A DNA stretch of 64,000 bases from an uncultured Oscillospiraceae bacterium (GCA_902490735.1 CABUFC010000001.1:124001-188000), one strand, 5' to 3'. Counted from the first letter of the stretch, positions 35,875 to 45,109 are shown. The notes: generated by a model from the sequence alone, not told the origin. A program made the numbers and translations.

Positions 35875-36594
35875 ATGTTAATTGACACGCATGTTCATAC
35901 ATCTCCGGCAAGTATATGTGCACATGTTCCAACAGAAGAAGCCGTAAGGCTTTACAAAGAAAAAGGTTTTGGCGGCTTTATGCTTACAAACCATTTTTAT
36001 TTAAATCATTTAGAGCGACTTGCAGATAATTATAAAGATCAAAAAGAAGCATATTTAAACGAGTTTTTTAAAGCAAGAGCTTTAGGCGACGAAATCGGCA
36101 TAAAGGTATTTTTAGGTGCCGAAATTCGAATAACAGAACACGAAACGGCTGAAGACGGTACAATAAAAGAATTTAGACCGGAGTTTATTACATTTGGTAT
36201 TACTCCTGAGATTTTAAGAAATATGCCGCCGCTGTTTTCGACCGATCAAAAAACTCTTTTTGAATATGCAAATGCAAACGGTCTTTTAATATATCAGGCA
36301 CACCCTTATCGCGCGGCGCAGGGGCATCATCCGGCAAATCCTAATTTAATGCACGGAGTAGAAATATATAACGGGCACCCTAATTTTTTGACATACATCG
36401 ACGAATCAAAAGCATTTGCCGATTTAAACAATAATTTGTATTCTTCGGGCTGCGATATGCATGTAGCCTCACAAATAGGACGCGCCGGCATGATAGTAGA
36501 TAACTTGATTGAAGACTCTGTTGATTTGAAAGAGTTTTTAAAAAATAATAGGCCCAAAAAGCTTGTGCCCGAAAAACTTTTAATTGAGTTTTAA
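35875..36594 (+). CDS. PHP-domain metal-dependent phosphoesterase
   Basis: 239 residues. It begins LIDTHVHTSPASICAH, with H6 and H8 as metal ligands, then FLGAEIRITE, IYQAHPYRAAQG and SGCDMHVASQIGR, which supply the remaining ligands. PHP proteins hydrolyse phosphoesters such as histidinol phosphate, or nucleotides; this short form cannot be assigned further. Monocistronic. Its 3' end overlaps the converging YlbJ-like gene by 15 bases. Confidence 0.9.
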   Translation: MLIDTHVHTSPASICAHVPTEEAVRLYKEKGFGGFMLTNHFYLNHLERLADNYKDQKEAYLNEFFKARALGDEIGIKVFLGAEIRITEHETAEDGTIKEFRPEFITFGITPEILRNMPPLFSTDQKTLFEYANANGLLIYQAHPYRAAQGHHPANPNLMHGVEIYNGHPNFLTYIDESKAFADLNNNLYSSGCDMHVASQIGRAGMIVDNLIEDSVDLKEFLKNNRPKKLVPEKLLIEF

Positions 36595-37569
36595 TGTGTC
36601 TATTTCGTAAATATAAAACACACAAAGCAAAAGAAAAGCTATAGATGTCGGCAGCGACACGATAAATGCTTTTTCGTAGACGGCATTACCGTTTGAAATA
36701 ACTTCAATAGCAGTAGGAAAAGCACTAACTAATATTTTTACAAGCAAAACATTCATAAAGCCTTGAAAACATTTTGCCGTAAAAATTTTTATGAAATTTA
36801 TTTTTATATCTTTTAAAATCAGCTTAATTTGAATAAGCACTGAAACACCCGAAAAACCTATTAAAAAAGCCGCAAGGTTTAGGTTTTCGGGGTTTTGTTT
36901 TATTCCGGTGGTTATCTCAAAAAAAGCCAGAAATTTTTCAATATATGGCACTTTTAAAGCAGTTAAAATACTAAAAATTCCCGAAATAAAAACTACCGTT
37001 CCGGCAATTTTTAACATTGCGTAAACTCCGCTTTCGGTAGACTTTACAAGTGCTGAAAAAATCGGCTCTTTTTTACTTACTTTTTTATTATTGCCTTTAT
37101 TTTTAATAGAATAAAACAAGCAAGGCAAAAAACTTGTAATTGTGTTTGAAATAAGTAAAAAAAGTCCTATTGTTTTACTCCCAAAAATTCCTTGGCCTAT
37201 TGCCGAATAAATAAAAGACGGCCCTGCGTTTATAGAAAAAATCAGAAAGTTTTCTAACTGCTTATCGTTAATTACTTTACTGCCATATAGCTCGTTTAAG
37301 CAAAGAGCCCCCGACGGATAACCGCCAAAAAGCGAAAGGATATAAACGGTTGCCGGTATGCCCAAATGATTAAAAAGGGGATTTGCTCCGCCGCACTTTA
37401 AAAAGAAGATTGTAATGACAGTAAAAATGAAGAGTGACGGTACAATTATTTCGACAGTAAGCTTTATTCCTTCAATCACACCGTTTGCGGCGTCAATGTT
37501 AAAAAACAATAAAAGTGCATATGTAATAAAAATTATACATATAAGCAAAAGCTTCAAAACTCGTTTCAA
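36580..37569 (-). CDS. YlbJ-like sporulation membrane protein
   Basis: 329 residues from a TTG at 37569, eight bases after GGGAG. It has eight or so membrane helices. GGYPSGA and INAGPSFIYSAIGQGIF are signatures of the nucleoside-recognition (Gate) domain found in YlbJ and SpoIIIAE-neighbour proteins. It is somewhat shorter than B. subtilis YlbJ, which is needed for spore cortex formation. Divergence from yqfC-yqfD supports a sporulation role. Confidence 0.78.
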   Translation of the reverse strand: MKRVLKLLLICIIFITYALLLFFNIDAANGVIEGIKLTVEIIVPSLFIFTVITIFFLKCGGANPLFNHLGIPATVYILSLFGGYPSGALCLNELYGSKVINDKQLENFLIFSINAGPSFIYSAIGQGIFGSKTIGLFLLISNTITSFLPCLFYSIKNKGNNKKVSKKEPIFSALVKSTESGVYAMLKIAGTVVFISGIFSILTALKVPYIEKFLAFFEITTGIKQNPENLNLAAFLIGFSGVSVLIQIKLILKDIKINFIKIFTAKCFQGFMNVLLVKILVSAFPTAIEVISNGNAVYEKAFIVSLPTSIAFLLLCVFYIYEIDTLKLN

Positions 37570-37638
37570 AAAATCATCTCCCAGATAATGATATGAATAT
37601 TTTATTATAATAATCATATTTTTTATGGGAGTGATAAA

Positions 37639-37896
37639 ATGTCTAAATCAAAAAATTTTAAGGATATGCTCGAACTTCCGCCGTCGGCTTATATCGGCGG
37701 AAGTAAAATAATTATAAGCTCTAATAACGAGGCCATAGTTGAAGGAAGCCGCTGCATAGTTGAATATTCTGATGAAGTTATAAAGCTCAATTTAGCTAAA
37801 GGTGTAGTTACATTTATCGGCAAAAATCTTTCTATAGAATCATTAAGCCAAAACGGTATTATGATTGCCGGCAAAATACAAAGCCTGGAGTTTTAG
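37639..37896 (+). CDS. yqfC: Sporulation protein YqfC
   Basis: 85 residues, the normal size. LELPPSAYIGGSKIIISSNNEAIVEGSRCIVEYSDE is the YabP/YqfC signature. The protein belongs to the sigma-E regulon in Bacilli and is always paired with YqfD, as here. GGGAGTG is the ribosome site. Confidence 0.92.
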   Translation: MSKSKNFKDMLELPPSAYIGGSKIIISSNNEAIVEGSRCIVEYSDEVIKLNLAKGVVTFIGKNLSIESLSQNGIMIAGKIQSLEF

Positions 37897-37897
37897 T

Positions 37898-39067
37898 ATG
37901 CTTTTAAATAAATTATTTAGATATTGTCGTGGGTTTGTAGCTTTAGAAGCGGAAGGGGCCTATCCTGAGAGGATTATTAATTTATGCCTAGACAATAATA
38001 TTGAGATATGGAAAATAAAAAATATAAAAGGAAAAATCTTTTTTGCAACAGACCACAGCAACCTTATAAAAATAAAAAACATACGCAAAAAATGCGGTGT
38101 AAAAATTAGAATAAAATATAAGCGCGGACTTCCGTTTTACTTAAAAGACAATAATAACTTTTTAAGCTTTTTTCTCGGAGCCGCTTTTTGCTTAATTATA
38201 GTTACTCTTTTATCTCAGTTTGTGTGGAATATAGAGGTATCTGGTAATGTCAGCCTTACTAACGAAGAGGTTTTAGATCTTTGTTCAAAAGTAAATGTTT
38301 ACGAGGGAATGCCTAAAAAGGAAGTAAATTCACCTAATATGAGAAACGATTTGCTTTTATTAACCGATAAAATCGGATGGGTCAGTTTTAATCTTGAAGG
38401 CTCGAAACTAACCGTCAATGTTTCAGAGACCGCAAGTCCCGAAATATCTGATAATTCGCCTTGCAATATAATTGCAAAAAAAGACGGTGTAATAAAAAAG
38501 ACATCTGTTTATAAAGGAAGCGCTGTTGTTACAGCGAATACGGCAGTAAAAAAAGGAGATCTTCTTGTTTCCGGAACCGTTGAATATGGAGAAAACTTAA
38601 CAAATTTCGTGGCGGCCAAAGCAGAAATAACAGCCGAAACGGAGACTGTAATTACAGTTAGTACGCCGTTTACTATTACAGAAACATTTACAAAAGAAAA
38701 ACCGATTAAAAAAAGTGTTTTAACGCTTTATGGGCTGAATATTCCGCTGTATTTTGGTACTTTAAAAGGCAATTATAACAAAACTGTAGATAGACATTTT
38801 ATAAAAAAAGGATCAAATTACATACCGGTATATATAACTACAGCAAGTTTTTTTGAAATTATTAAAACACAACGCACAATAAGTATGGATGAAGCAAAAA
38901 CAATGCTTAAAAACAAAGCCGTCGATAAAGAGAAAGAATATAAATTCATAAAAATAATCAATTCTAAAGATGAATTTTATGAAAAAGACGGAAACTTAGT
39001 TTTAAATCACAAGATTACTGCATATGAGGATATTGCCGAAAAAGAGCTAATAAGAATTACAGATTGA
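37898..39067 (+). CDS. yqfD: Sporulation protein YqfD
   Basis: 389 residues from the ATG at 37898, seven bases after GGAG; the frame open from 37865 overlaps yqfC. An N-terminal domain of about 90 residues precedes one membrane helix (FFLGAAFCLIIVTLLSQFVW, about 96-115), followed by a large forespore-facing or extracytoplasmic domain with VSGNVSLTNEEVL. It is required for sporulation after engulfment in Bacilli. One base separates it from yqfC. Confidence 0.92.
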   Translation: MLLNKLFRYCRGFVALEAEGAYPERIINLCLDNNIEIWKIKNIKGKIFFATDHSNLIKIKNIRKKCGVKIRIKYKRGLPFYLKDNNNFLSFFLGAAFCLIIVTLLSQFVWNIEVSGNVSLTNEEVLDLCSKVNVYEGMPKKEVNSPNMRNDLLLLTDKIGWVSFNLEGSKLTVNVSETASPEISDNSPCNIIAKKDGVIKKTSVYKGSAVVTANTAVKKGDLLVSGTVEYGENLTNFVAAKAEITAETETVITVSTPFTITETFTKEKPIKKSVLTLYGLNIPLYFGTLKGNYNKTVDRHFIKKGSNYIPVYITTASFFEIIKTQRTISMDEAKTMLKNKAVDKEKEYKFIKIINSKDEFYEKDGNLVLNHKITAYEDIAEKELIRITD

Positions 39068-39083
39068 AGCTAAACGAAACAAC

Positions 39084-39112
39084 TTGATTTTTAATACATA
39101 TTGTTATATAAT
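39084..39112 (+). promoter_or_regulatory. Promoter of the dockerin-bearing protein
   Basis: TTGATT (39084-39089), 17 bp, TATAAT (39107-39112), with AAGGAAGG as ribosome site before the ATG at 39142. Confidence 0.7.
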
Positions 39113-39141
39113 AAATATAATCGGTTAAGGAAGGTATAATT

Positions 39142-40605
39142 ATGAAAAAAGTATTAAAAATTAATATTTCGTTTATTATTATCTTTTCAATCGTTTTAAC
39201 TTGTTTATCGCTTTGTTTTACTTGTTATGCAGATAATACTTTTTCCGGCGGAGACGGAAGTGAAGAAAACCCGTTTCTTATTTCAAACAAGTCCGAACTT
39301 AATTTAATAAGGGAACATTTAAACGCTAATTTTAAACTAACCAATGATATAGTGTTTGAAGATTCTGATTTTTATAAAACCGGCAGCTTTTATTATAACG
39401 GCATCGGTTTTGTACCGATCGGTACTGATGCTTCTCCGTTTACCGGTGTTTTCGACGGCAACGGCTATAAAATTATAAATCTTAAAATGAATTTTTACGG
39501 AACAGCATCATCTGATTTTAAAGTACTTTTTCCTGCGGGATACACTCCCGGCGATTCCAATTGGACAGGGGATTACTTATTAGATGAATTTGGACCTGCG
39601 GGTGGATATAATAATAAAATTCCGAATTATTCAGGTCTTTTTGGATGTAATAGGGGAACAATTAAGAATCTCGGGATTGAAAACAGTGAGCTAACCCTGT
39701 TAAGTAAAGGCGGTATTTCCTATTTGGGAATGATTTCCGGCGCAAATAAGGGCGTAATAACCGAGTGTTATGTATATAATTCAGTTATTGACTGCAAACT
39801 TGACGGTGGCGTTATTCTATCTGCCGGAGGTTTATGCGGCAACAACTTTGACGCTGCTTCAATTTCTAACTGTTATTTTAACGGTCGATTAAATTCTGAC
39901 TATTATTCAGGCGGTATTTGCGGCTATTCGAGCGGCAGTATAGAAAATACTTATTTTTTAGGTGAAATTAGCGGCCCCAGTGGAAAAACAGACGCCATTT
40001 CAAACGGAAAAAGAATGTCTGTTAATTCATATTATCCCGATAATTATTCTTCGACTTATGGTATAGGCATTAAGAGGGAAGCGTTCGGCAATTTCTCTAG
40101 TTTTTATGGCTTTGATTTTACTAATGTTTGGCAAATGAATACTGCGAATAAATATCCCGAGCTTTTAGTTGTGCCTCAATCGCTTAAAAAACTTCGACCT
40201 GCACCGGACAACGCTCCCGTACTTATGACGTTAAATTACAATAATATCGGTTTTTTGCAGGACGATAATCTTGAATATAGTCTTGACGGTATTAATTGGC
40301 AATCAGATGCTTCTTTTTCTAATTTGTCCTATATTGATGAATATACATTTTATACCCGCTATAAAGAAAGTGACGAATACTATGCGAGTAAACAAGGTCC
40401 CGGGTATACAACTTCGTTAGGTTATCAGTTTGATGCTAACGGTGATAATCAATTAGATGATGTGGATTTAACTATATATAGGCGCTTTTTAGCGGGTTGG
40501 GATGTTAATCCGACTATGTCAATAAGCGATGTTAATAATGACGGCGAATTTAACGACAAGGATGTTTCATATCTTGCGCGTATAATTGCCGGCTGGGCCT
40601 TGTAA
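39142..40605 (+). CDS. Secreted GLUG-repeat-like protein with C-terminal type I dockerin
   Basis: 487 residues. The signal peptide probably ends at CYA (residue 30). A region beginning GSEENPFLISNKSELNLIREHL then NFKLTNDIVF matches the opening of GLUG-type surface proteins, and beta-helix-like repeats with GLFGCNRGTIKNLGI and GYSSGSIENTYFLGEI follow. The last 60 residues are a type I dockerin: two calcium loops DANGDNQLDDVD and DVNNDGEFNDKD, each followed by an RRFLAGW- or RIIAGW-type helix. The dockerin would attach it to a cohesin on a scaffold or the cell surface. No catalytic domain is evident. Confidence 0.88.
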   Translation: MKKVLKINISFIIIFSIVLTCLSLCFTCYADNTFSGGDGSEENPFLISNKSELNLIREHLNANFKLTNDIVFEDSDFYKTGSFYYNGIGFVPIGTDASPFTGVFDGNGYKIINLKMNFYGTASSDFKVLFPAGYTPGDSNWTGDYLLDEFGPAGGYNNKIPNYSGLFGCNRGTIKNLGIENSELTLLSKGGISYLGMISGANKGVITECYVYNSVIDCKLDGGVILSAGGLCGNNFDAASISNCYFNGRLNSDYYSGGICGYSSGSIENTYFLGEISGPSGKTDAISNGKRMSVNSYYPDNYSSTYGIGIKREAFGNFSSFYGFDFTNVWQMNTANKYPELLVVPQSLKKLRPAPDNAPVLMTLNYNNIGFLQDDNLEYSLDGINWQSDASFSNLSYIDEYTFYTRYKESDEYYASKQGPGYTTSLGYQFDANGDNQLDDVDLTIYRRFLAGWDVNPTMSISDVNNDGEFNDKDVSYLARIIAGWAL

Positions 40606-40619
40606 CAGGCCCCAAATAT

Positions 40620-40693
40620 GCGGACGTAATTCATCGGTAGAATGTCAGCTTCCCAAGCTGAATAGGCGGGTTCGATTCCCGTCGTCCGCTCCA
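40620..40693 (+). tRNA. tRNA-Gly (CCC anticodon)
   Basis: 74 bases with encoded CCA. The acceptor GCGGACG/CGTCCGC is perfect; stem TCAGC/GCTGA encloses TTCCCAA, giving CCC; the T-loop is TTCGATT. It lies 14 bases after one dockerin gene and 18 bases before another, so it may be cut from a shared transcript. A 6-bp GC-rich hairpin (40595-40612) precedes it. Confidence 0.95.
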
Positions 40694-40711
40694 TTATATT
40701 GGAGGATAACA

Positions 40712-41023
40712 TTGAAAAAATTTTTATCGTTAACGCTGGCATTATTGCTTATAATCTGTATGCCTGTTTATGCGCTTAATATCGGTGATGAAGCAGATAT
40801 TGATGTCGGCGAGGATGACGATCCTGTATTAATATTTGATATAAACGGCGACGGTACGGTAAATGATATTGAAGTTAACCTGCTTAAAAGAAAACTTGCG
40901 GGCTGGAACGTGCCGTATATTTTTGAAAATTGGGATGTTAACGGGGACGGAAATTTTGACGATAAAGATCCCGATATTTTAGCAAAATACCTAGCTGGAT
41001 GGAATGTATTTTTAGCATTATGA
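40712..41023 (+). CDS. Secreted stand-alone dockerin
   Basis: 103 residues from a TTG at 40712, preceded by GGAGG; the longer open frame runs through tRNA-Gly. A signal peptide of about 21 residues (cleavage after PVYA), a short acidic linker (GDEADIDVGEDDDP), then only a dockerin with calcium loops DINGDGTVNDIE and DVNGDGNFDDKD and helices ending in LAGWNV. There is no room for any other domain. It could compete for cohesins or act as an adaptor. Its stop overlaps the MFS start (ATGA). Confidence 0.85.
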   Translation: MKKFLSLTLALLLIICMPVYALNIGDEADIDVGEDDDPVLIFDINGDGTVNDIEVNLLKRKLAGWNVPYIFENWDVNGDGNFDDKDPDILAKYLAGWNVFLAL

Positions 41024-42204
41024 AAAAAAATAAATTAATTTTTTTAGTCTTATTTTTAGCTTATTCGTCAATATATATTGCGCGACTTAATTTAACAATT
41101 GCTTCACCGGTTTTAAAAGAAAACGCTATACTTAATTCCGCTCAAATTGGTATTTTGGGCGGAATATTTGCTGTTGTTTTTTCTGTTGGCCGACTGATAA
41201 ACGGTTATTTAAGCGATTTAATTGCTCCTTATAAAATGATTTGCATAGGTCTTGCACTGTCCGCATTGGGCAATATTTTGTTTAGCCTGTTCCCGCCGTT
41301 TTACGGACTTATGTTTTTGTGGGGAATAAATGCATTCTCGCAAAGTATGTTATGGAGTTCTATATTATGTGTTGTTTCAAGCATATACGATAAGTCTAAA
41401 GCCGGCAAAATGGCGTCGTATATGGTAACTTCAGTTGCGGCCGGAAATATTTTAGGTATAATAGTCAGCACCGTAATTATCACAAATTTAAATGTTGGTT
41501 TTGCATTTGTTATCCCCGGCGCCATTATGCTTGTTTTTTCATTTTTATCTTTCTTGTCTGTTCGAAGCGTCCCTTATTCTAAGCCTGATAAAAAAGAGCA
41601 TATATCTTTATTTAAACTGTTTACCGATAAAAAGATTATGCCTGTGATGATACCAAGCTTTTGTCATGGTGTTATGAAAGAAAATGTCGGGGTTTGGATG
41701 TCTTTGTATTTTGTTGAAAAGTTTAATATTGATCTTGCAAAATCCGCGCTTTTCATTTTATTTATTCCATTTATAGGTTTTATCGGCCGCATATCTTATC
41801 CGCTTATGTACAAGCTTTGTAAAAACAATGAACATATGGTATCTGTTTTTGGATTTTCTGTTTGCATCTTATCGTCTATTGTAATTTGCTTTAGTAATCA
41901 GCCTGTTTTATCGGCAGCTTGTTTAAGTTTGATTTACGCCGCTGCGTCCGTAATTAACACTTCGGTTCTTTCAATTTTCCCTCTAAGATTTGTTAAAAGC
42001 AACAATGTGGCTTCGGTTAGCGGGTTACTCGATTTTATGTGTTATTTAGGCGCCGGAATAGGATCGTTTGTATTCGGAATAATTATTGACGGCTTTGGGT
42101 ACGAACCGATGTACATAACTTTTGCGGTTATTTCGGCTGTTTCAATTTTAGTTTTGTTTAATATTATCGGCAATTTTAAATTATTTTCTCGAAAAAATGC
42201 TTGA
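41020..42204 (+). CDS. MFS transporter, OPA (GlpT/UhpT-like) type
   Basis: 394 residues from the ATG at 41020, which overlaps the dockerin stop; an ATG at 40999 is also in frame. It has twelve membrane helices in two halves. YIARLNLTIASPVL and GRLINGYLSDLIAPYKM match the organophosphate:phosphate antiporter branch of MFS. The substrate is not readable; phosphorylated sugars or organic acids are typical. The -35 box of the next unit sits on its stop codon. Confidence 0.85.
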   Translation: MKKNKLIFLVLFLAYSSIYIARLNLTIASPVLKENAILNSAQIGILGGIFAVVFSVGRLINGYLSDLIAPYKMICIGLALSALGNILFSLFPPFYGLMFLWGINAFSQSMLWSSILCVVSSIYDKSKAGKMASYMVTSVAAGNILGIIVSTVIITNLNVGFAFVIPGAIMLVFSFLSFLSVRSVPYSKPDKKEHISLFKLFTDKKIMPVMIPSFCHGVMKENVGVWMSLYFVEKFNIDLAKSALFILFIPFIGFIGRISYPLMYKLCKNNEHMVSVFGFSVCILSSIVICFSNQPVLSAACLSLIYAAASVINTSVLSIFPLRFVKSNNVASVSGLLDFMCYLGAGIGSFVFGIIIDGFGYEPMYITFAVISAVSILVLFNIIGNFKLFSRKNA

Positions 42205-42229
42205 CAAAACTCAGTTTTAGTGATATTCT
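42201..42229 (+). promoter_or_regulatory. Promoter of the first T-box unit
   Basis: TTGACA (42201-42206), 17 bp, TATTCT (42224-42229). The -35 overlaps the MFS stop codon. Confidence 0.7.
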
Positions 42230-42235
42230 TTTTAA

Positions 42236-42498
42236 GAATTAAATATAAAAGCTATGACGAAGACGGTTTGGTTTTTATCATTTTCAGAGAGCCGGTGTTT
42301 GCTGTGATCCGGTAATGAATTACTAAAACCCATCACTTCTGAGCTGGAAGTCCGAACCTTTTTAGTAGGCGCTTCCCGTTATTGCTGCGTTAATGCATAG
42401 GAGTTGTTAGACTCTGAAGTGGCAGGTAACTGCAATTTGAGTGGTACCGCGGATGTGAATTTCACACTCGTCTCAAAGTTTTGAGACGAGTGTTTTTT
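42236..42498 (+). promoter_or_regulatory. T-box riboswitch leader, specifier read as ATC (isoleucine)
   Basis: Stem I begins with GACGAAGA and AGAGAGCCGG and closes at TCTGAGCTGG. The specifier ATC (42332-42334) sits just before ACTTCTGAGC; the same place in the two sister leaders holds GTA and CTC. The T-box proper, GAGTGGTACCGCGG, is at 42439-42452. The terminator is a 12-bp stem (42465-42476/42481-42492) plus six T. Uncharged tRNA-Ile should favour the antiterminator and switch on the ligase gene. Confidence 0.92.
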
Positions 42499-42514
42499 GT
42501 TCAGGAGGATTAAT

Positions 42515-44782
42515 ATGCCCACAGTTTCACAGGATAAATTAAAAGAAGTTGCAAGACGCATACGTGAAATGCGTGAAATTTTTGGTTATTCGGTTGAACA
42601 AATGGCCGAGATGACCGATGTTAGTGTCGTCGATTATAATGAATATGAAAACGGCAACCGAGACTTTCCGTTTTCTTTTATTCATAAATGCTCGCTTGTT
42701 TTTAATATTGGAATTTCCGACTTACTCGAGGGTCAAAGCGCGCATTTAATGTCATATTCTGTTACACGAAGAGGCGAAGGTGTATCCACTGCAAAAGAAG
42801 AGGGAATTGAAATTCAAAACCTTGCGCCGCTTTTCAGAAAAAAAATTGCTGAACCGTACTTTGTAAAATATGAATACAGCGACGAACTGCAAAACAAACC
42901 AATTCATTTAACGACACATTCTGGCCAAGAATTTGACTTTGTAATTAGCGGCAGTTTAAAGGTACAGGTTGGTGACAATACAGAGTATCTGCATGAGGGG
43001 GACAGCATTTATTACAACAGTAGTACGCCTCATGGGATGATTGCCATTGACGGATCGGATTGCCTGTTTGTTGCGGTAGTACTTCCCGGCAAAAATGAGG
43101 AAGAAACAGTAATTCGTGATACACTTATTCCTACCAATAAACCAAAGAGAAAGGCTTTAGCCGAAAAGTTCATAAAAACTGAGACCGATGAAAACGGACT
43201 TTTAAAAAGCATCGATTTTATTAACGAAGATAAATTTAATTTTGCATTCGATATTGTTGATGCAATCGCTAAAAAAACCCCCGATAAATTGGCGATGCTT
43301 CATATTGACAAATACAAAACCGAGCGCCGGCTAACCTTTAACGATATGCGCAGAAAATCCAATCAGTGTGCAAATTATTTTAAATCGCTTGGAATTAAAA
43401 AAGGCGATAGGGTTATGCTGGTTTTAAAACGCCATTATCAATTTTGGTACGCTATTTTAGCGCTTCATAAAATTGGCGCTGTTGCAATACCGGCCACAAA
43501 TCTTTTAATGTCCCACGATTACGAATATCGTTTTAATGCGGCTGGGGTTAGCGCTATAGTAGCAACGTCTGATGGCATAGTACCCGAAGAAATCGAGAAG
43601 GCGGAAAAAAACTCAAGTAGTTTAAAAACTAAAATAATTGTTGGCGAAAAGCGTAAAGGCTGGCATGATTTTAACGAAGAATACGAGCTTTATTCCGCGC
43701 ATTTTTACAGAAATGAAGATACTCCGTGCGGCAATGATTTAATGCTTATGTTCTTTACTTCGGGCACTACGGGTTACCCAAAAATAGCCGCTCATTCTTA
43801 TAAATATCCGTTAGGTCATTATATTACCGCAAAATATTGGCACGGCGTTAGTGAAGACGGACTTCATTTTACCATTTCCGATACCGGCTGGGGAAAATCA
43901 CTTTGGGGAAAATTATACGGTCAGTGGCTTTCTGAAGGTGCTGTATTTACTTATGATTTCGATCGTTTTGACGCGGCAGATATACTGCCAATGTTTAAAA
44001 AATACAATATTACCACTTTCTGTGCACCGCCTACAATGCTTAGAATGATGATAAAGCAGGATATTAGCAAATACGATTTATCATCTGTAAAGCATATGAC
44101 AACCGCCGGCGAAGCGTTAAACCCTGAGGTTTATAAACAGTTTAAAAAAATAACCGGTCTTAAAATAATGGAGGGCTTTGGTCAAACTGAAATTACACTT
44201 GCCATTGCCAACCTATTGGGTGGTACGCATAAACTTGGATCAATGGGAAAGCCATCACCGCTTTACGATATTGATATTTTAGATGAAAACGGCAATAGCG
44301 TACCTGTTGGTGAACAGGGTGAAATTTGCATAAGAACCAACAAACGCGTTCCATGTGGTTTGTATCTTGGCTATTATAAGGACGGCGAAATTACCAACGA
44401 CTATAGTAAAACCGGCATTTACCGTACAGGTGATACCGCGTGGCGCGATGAGGACGGCTTTTTCTGGTATGTTGGAAGGGTTGACGACGTTATCAAATCT
44501 TCCGGCTATCGCATAGGGCCGTTTGAAATAGAAAGTGTAATAATGGAGCTTCCATATGTTCTTGAATGCGGCGTATCGGCAGCACCCGATGAAGTACGCG
44601 GTCAGGTAGTAAAAGCAAGCATAGTACTTGTAAACGGAAAAGAGCCAACCGAAGAGTTAAAAAAAGAAATACAAGACTATGTTAAAAAGAATACCGCGCC
44701 ATACAAATACCCGAGAATAGTTGAATTTAAAGAGTCTCTACCCAAAACTATAAGCGGTAAAATACAGAGAAATTTACTTTAA
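42515..44782 (+). CDS. XRE-cupin-acyl-CoA ligase fusion under the Ile T-box
   Basis: 755 residues from the ATG at 42515 (AGGAGG upstream). An XRE helix-turn-helix (about 11-72) is followed by a cupin_2 barrel (about 115-190; H135, E139, H173) and a complete AMP-forming acyl-CoA synthetase (about 240-755). The synthetase has the ATP loop FTSGTTGYPK (414-423) and a C-terminal SGKIQRNLL with the catalytic lysine. It resembles Acs/ACSM ligases. The Ile T-box and downstream oxidoreductase suggest 2-methylbutyrate as substrate (inference). Close paralogue of the next ligase. Confidence 0.88.
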   Translation: MPTVSQDKLKEVARRIREMREIFGYSVEQMAEMTDVSVVDYNEYENGNRDFPFSFIHKCSLVFNIGISDLLEGQSAHLMSYSVTRRGEGVSTAKEEGIEIQNLAPLFRKKIAEPYFVKYEYSDELQNKPIHLTTHSGQEFDFVISGSLKVQVGDNTEYLHEGDSIYYNSSTPHGMIAIDGSDCLFVAVVLPGKNEEETVIRDTLIPTNKPKRKALAEKFIKTETDENGLLKSIDFINEDKFNFAFDIVDAIAKKTPDKLAMLHIDKYKTERRLTFNDMRRKSNQCANYFKSLGIKKGDRVMLVLKRHYQFWYAILALHKIGAVAIPATNLLMSHDYEYRFNAAGVSAIVATSDGIVPEEIEKAEKNSSSLKTKIIVGEKRKGWHDFNEEYELYSAHFYRNEDTPCGNDLMLMFFTSGTTGYPKIAAHSYKYPLGHYITAKYWHGVSEDGLHFTISDTGWGKSLWGKLYGQWLSEGAVFTYDFDRFDAADILPMFKKYNITTFCAPPTMLRMMIKQDISKYDLSSVKHMTTAGEALNPEVYKQFKKITGLKIMEGFGQTEITLAIANLLGGTHKLGSMGKPSPLYDIDILDENGNSVPVGEQGEICIRTNKRVPCGLYLGYYKDGEITNDYSKTGIYRTGDTAWRDEDGFFWYVGRVDDVIKSSGYRIGPFEIESVIMELPYVLECGVSAAPDEVRGQVVKASIVLVNGKEPTEELKKEIQDYVKKNTAPYKYPRIVEFKESLPKTISGKIQRNLL
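43991..44112 (+). repeat. 122-bp tract identical to 46598-46719 in the paralogous ligase gene
   Basis: Base-for-base identical to the second ligase gene over 122 bp, while flanking DNA differs at many third positions. It lies in the segment coding FKKYNITTFCAPPTMLRMM. Points to gene conversion. Confidence 0.85.
44480..44673 (+). repeat. 194-bp tract identical to 47087-47280 in the paralogous ligase gene
   Basis: Identical at every base to the second ligase gene across the C-terminal hinge region (VDDVIKSSGYRIGPFEIES onward). Between this and the first tract, about 370 bp have diverged in both DNA and protein. Confidence 0.85.
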
Positions 44783-44789
44783 AAAATGG

Positions 44790-44818
44790 TTGACAATACT
44801 GTTTTTTTATGCTAAAAT
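44790..44818 (+). promoter_or_regulatory. Promoter of the second T-box unit
   Basis: TTGACA (44790-44795), 17 bp, TAAAAT (44813-44818). Confidence 0.75.
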
Positions 44819-44824
44819 ATATCC

Positions 44825-45090
44825 AAATTTGTAAAGGCTTTGACGAAGAGGACGAATTATTCGTTGTTTTAAGAGAGTTGACGGTTGGTGTAAGTCAATA
44901 ACGGCGGTTTTTTGTTTGTAGCTTTTGAGCCGGGAAGAAGAAAGGCTTTTGCTTAGTAGAACTTCCTCGTGAATGCTGCGTAAATGCATAGGAGTTGTTA
45001 GACTCTGAAGTGGCAGGTAACTGCAATTTGAGTGGTACCGCGGGTGTATTTTAGCGCTCGTCTCAAAGTATTTTGAGACGGCGCTTTTTT
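44825..45090 (+). promoter_or_regulatory. T-box riboswitch leader, specifier read as GTA (valine)
   Basis: Clearly a duplicate of the first leader: about 70 bases ending at AGTGGTACCGCGG are nearly identical. GACGAAGA starts stem I, and GGCT pairs with AGCC at its base. The specifier GTA (44918-44920) precedes GCTTTTGAGC. The T-box is at 45030-45044. The terminator stem 45054-45067/45072-45084 has one bulge and six T. It would respond to uncharged tRNA-Val and controls the largest unit (ligase, ATPase, oxidoreductase subunits, aminotransferase). Confidence 0.9.
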
Positions 45091-45109
45091 AGTTCAAAAG
45101 GAGTAGAAA

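Noticed and set aside
40586..40711. In-frame extension upstream of the stand-alone dockerin
   Set aside because: It covers tRNA-Gly. GGAGG directly before the TTG at 40712 and the signal peptide that follows mark the true start.
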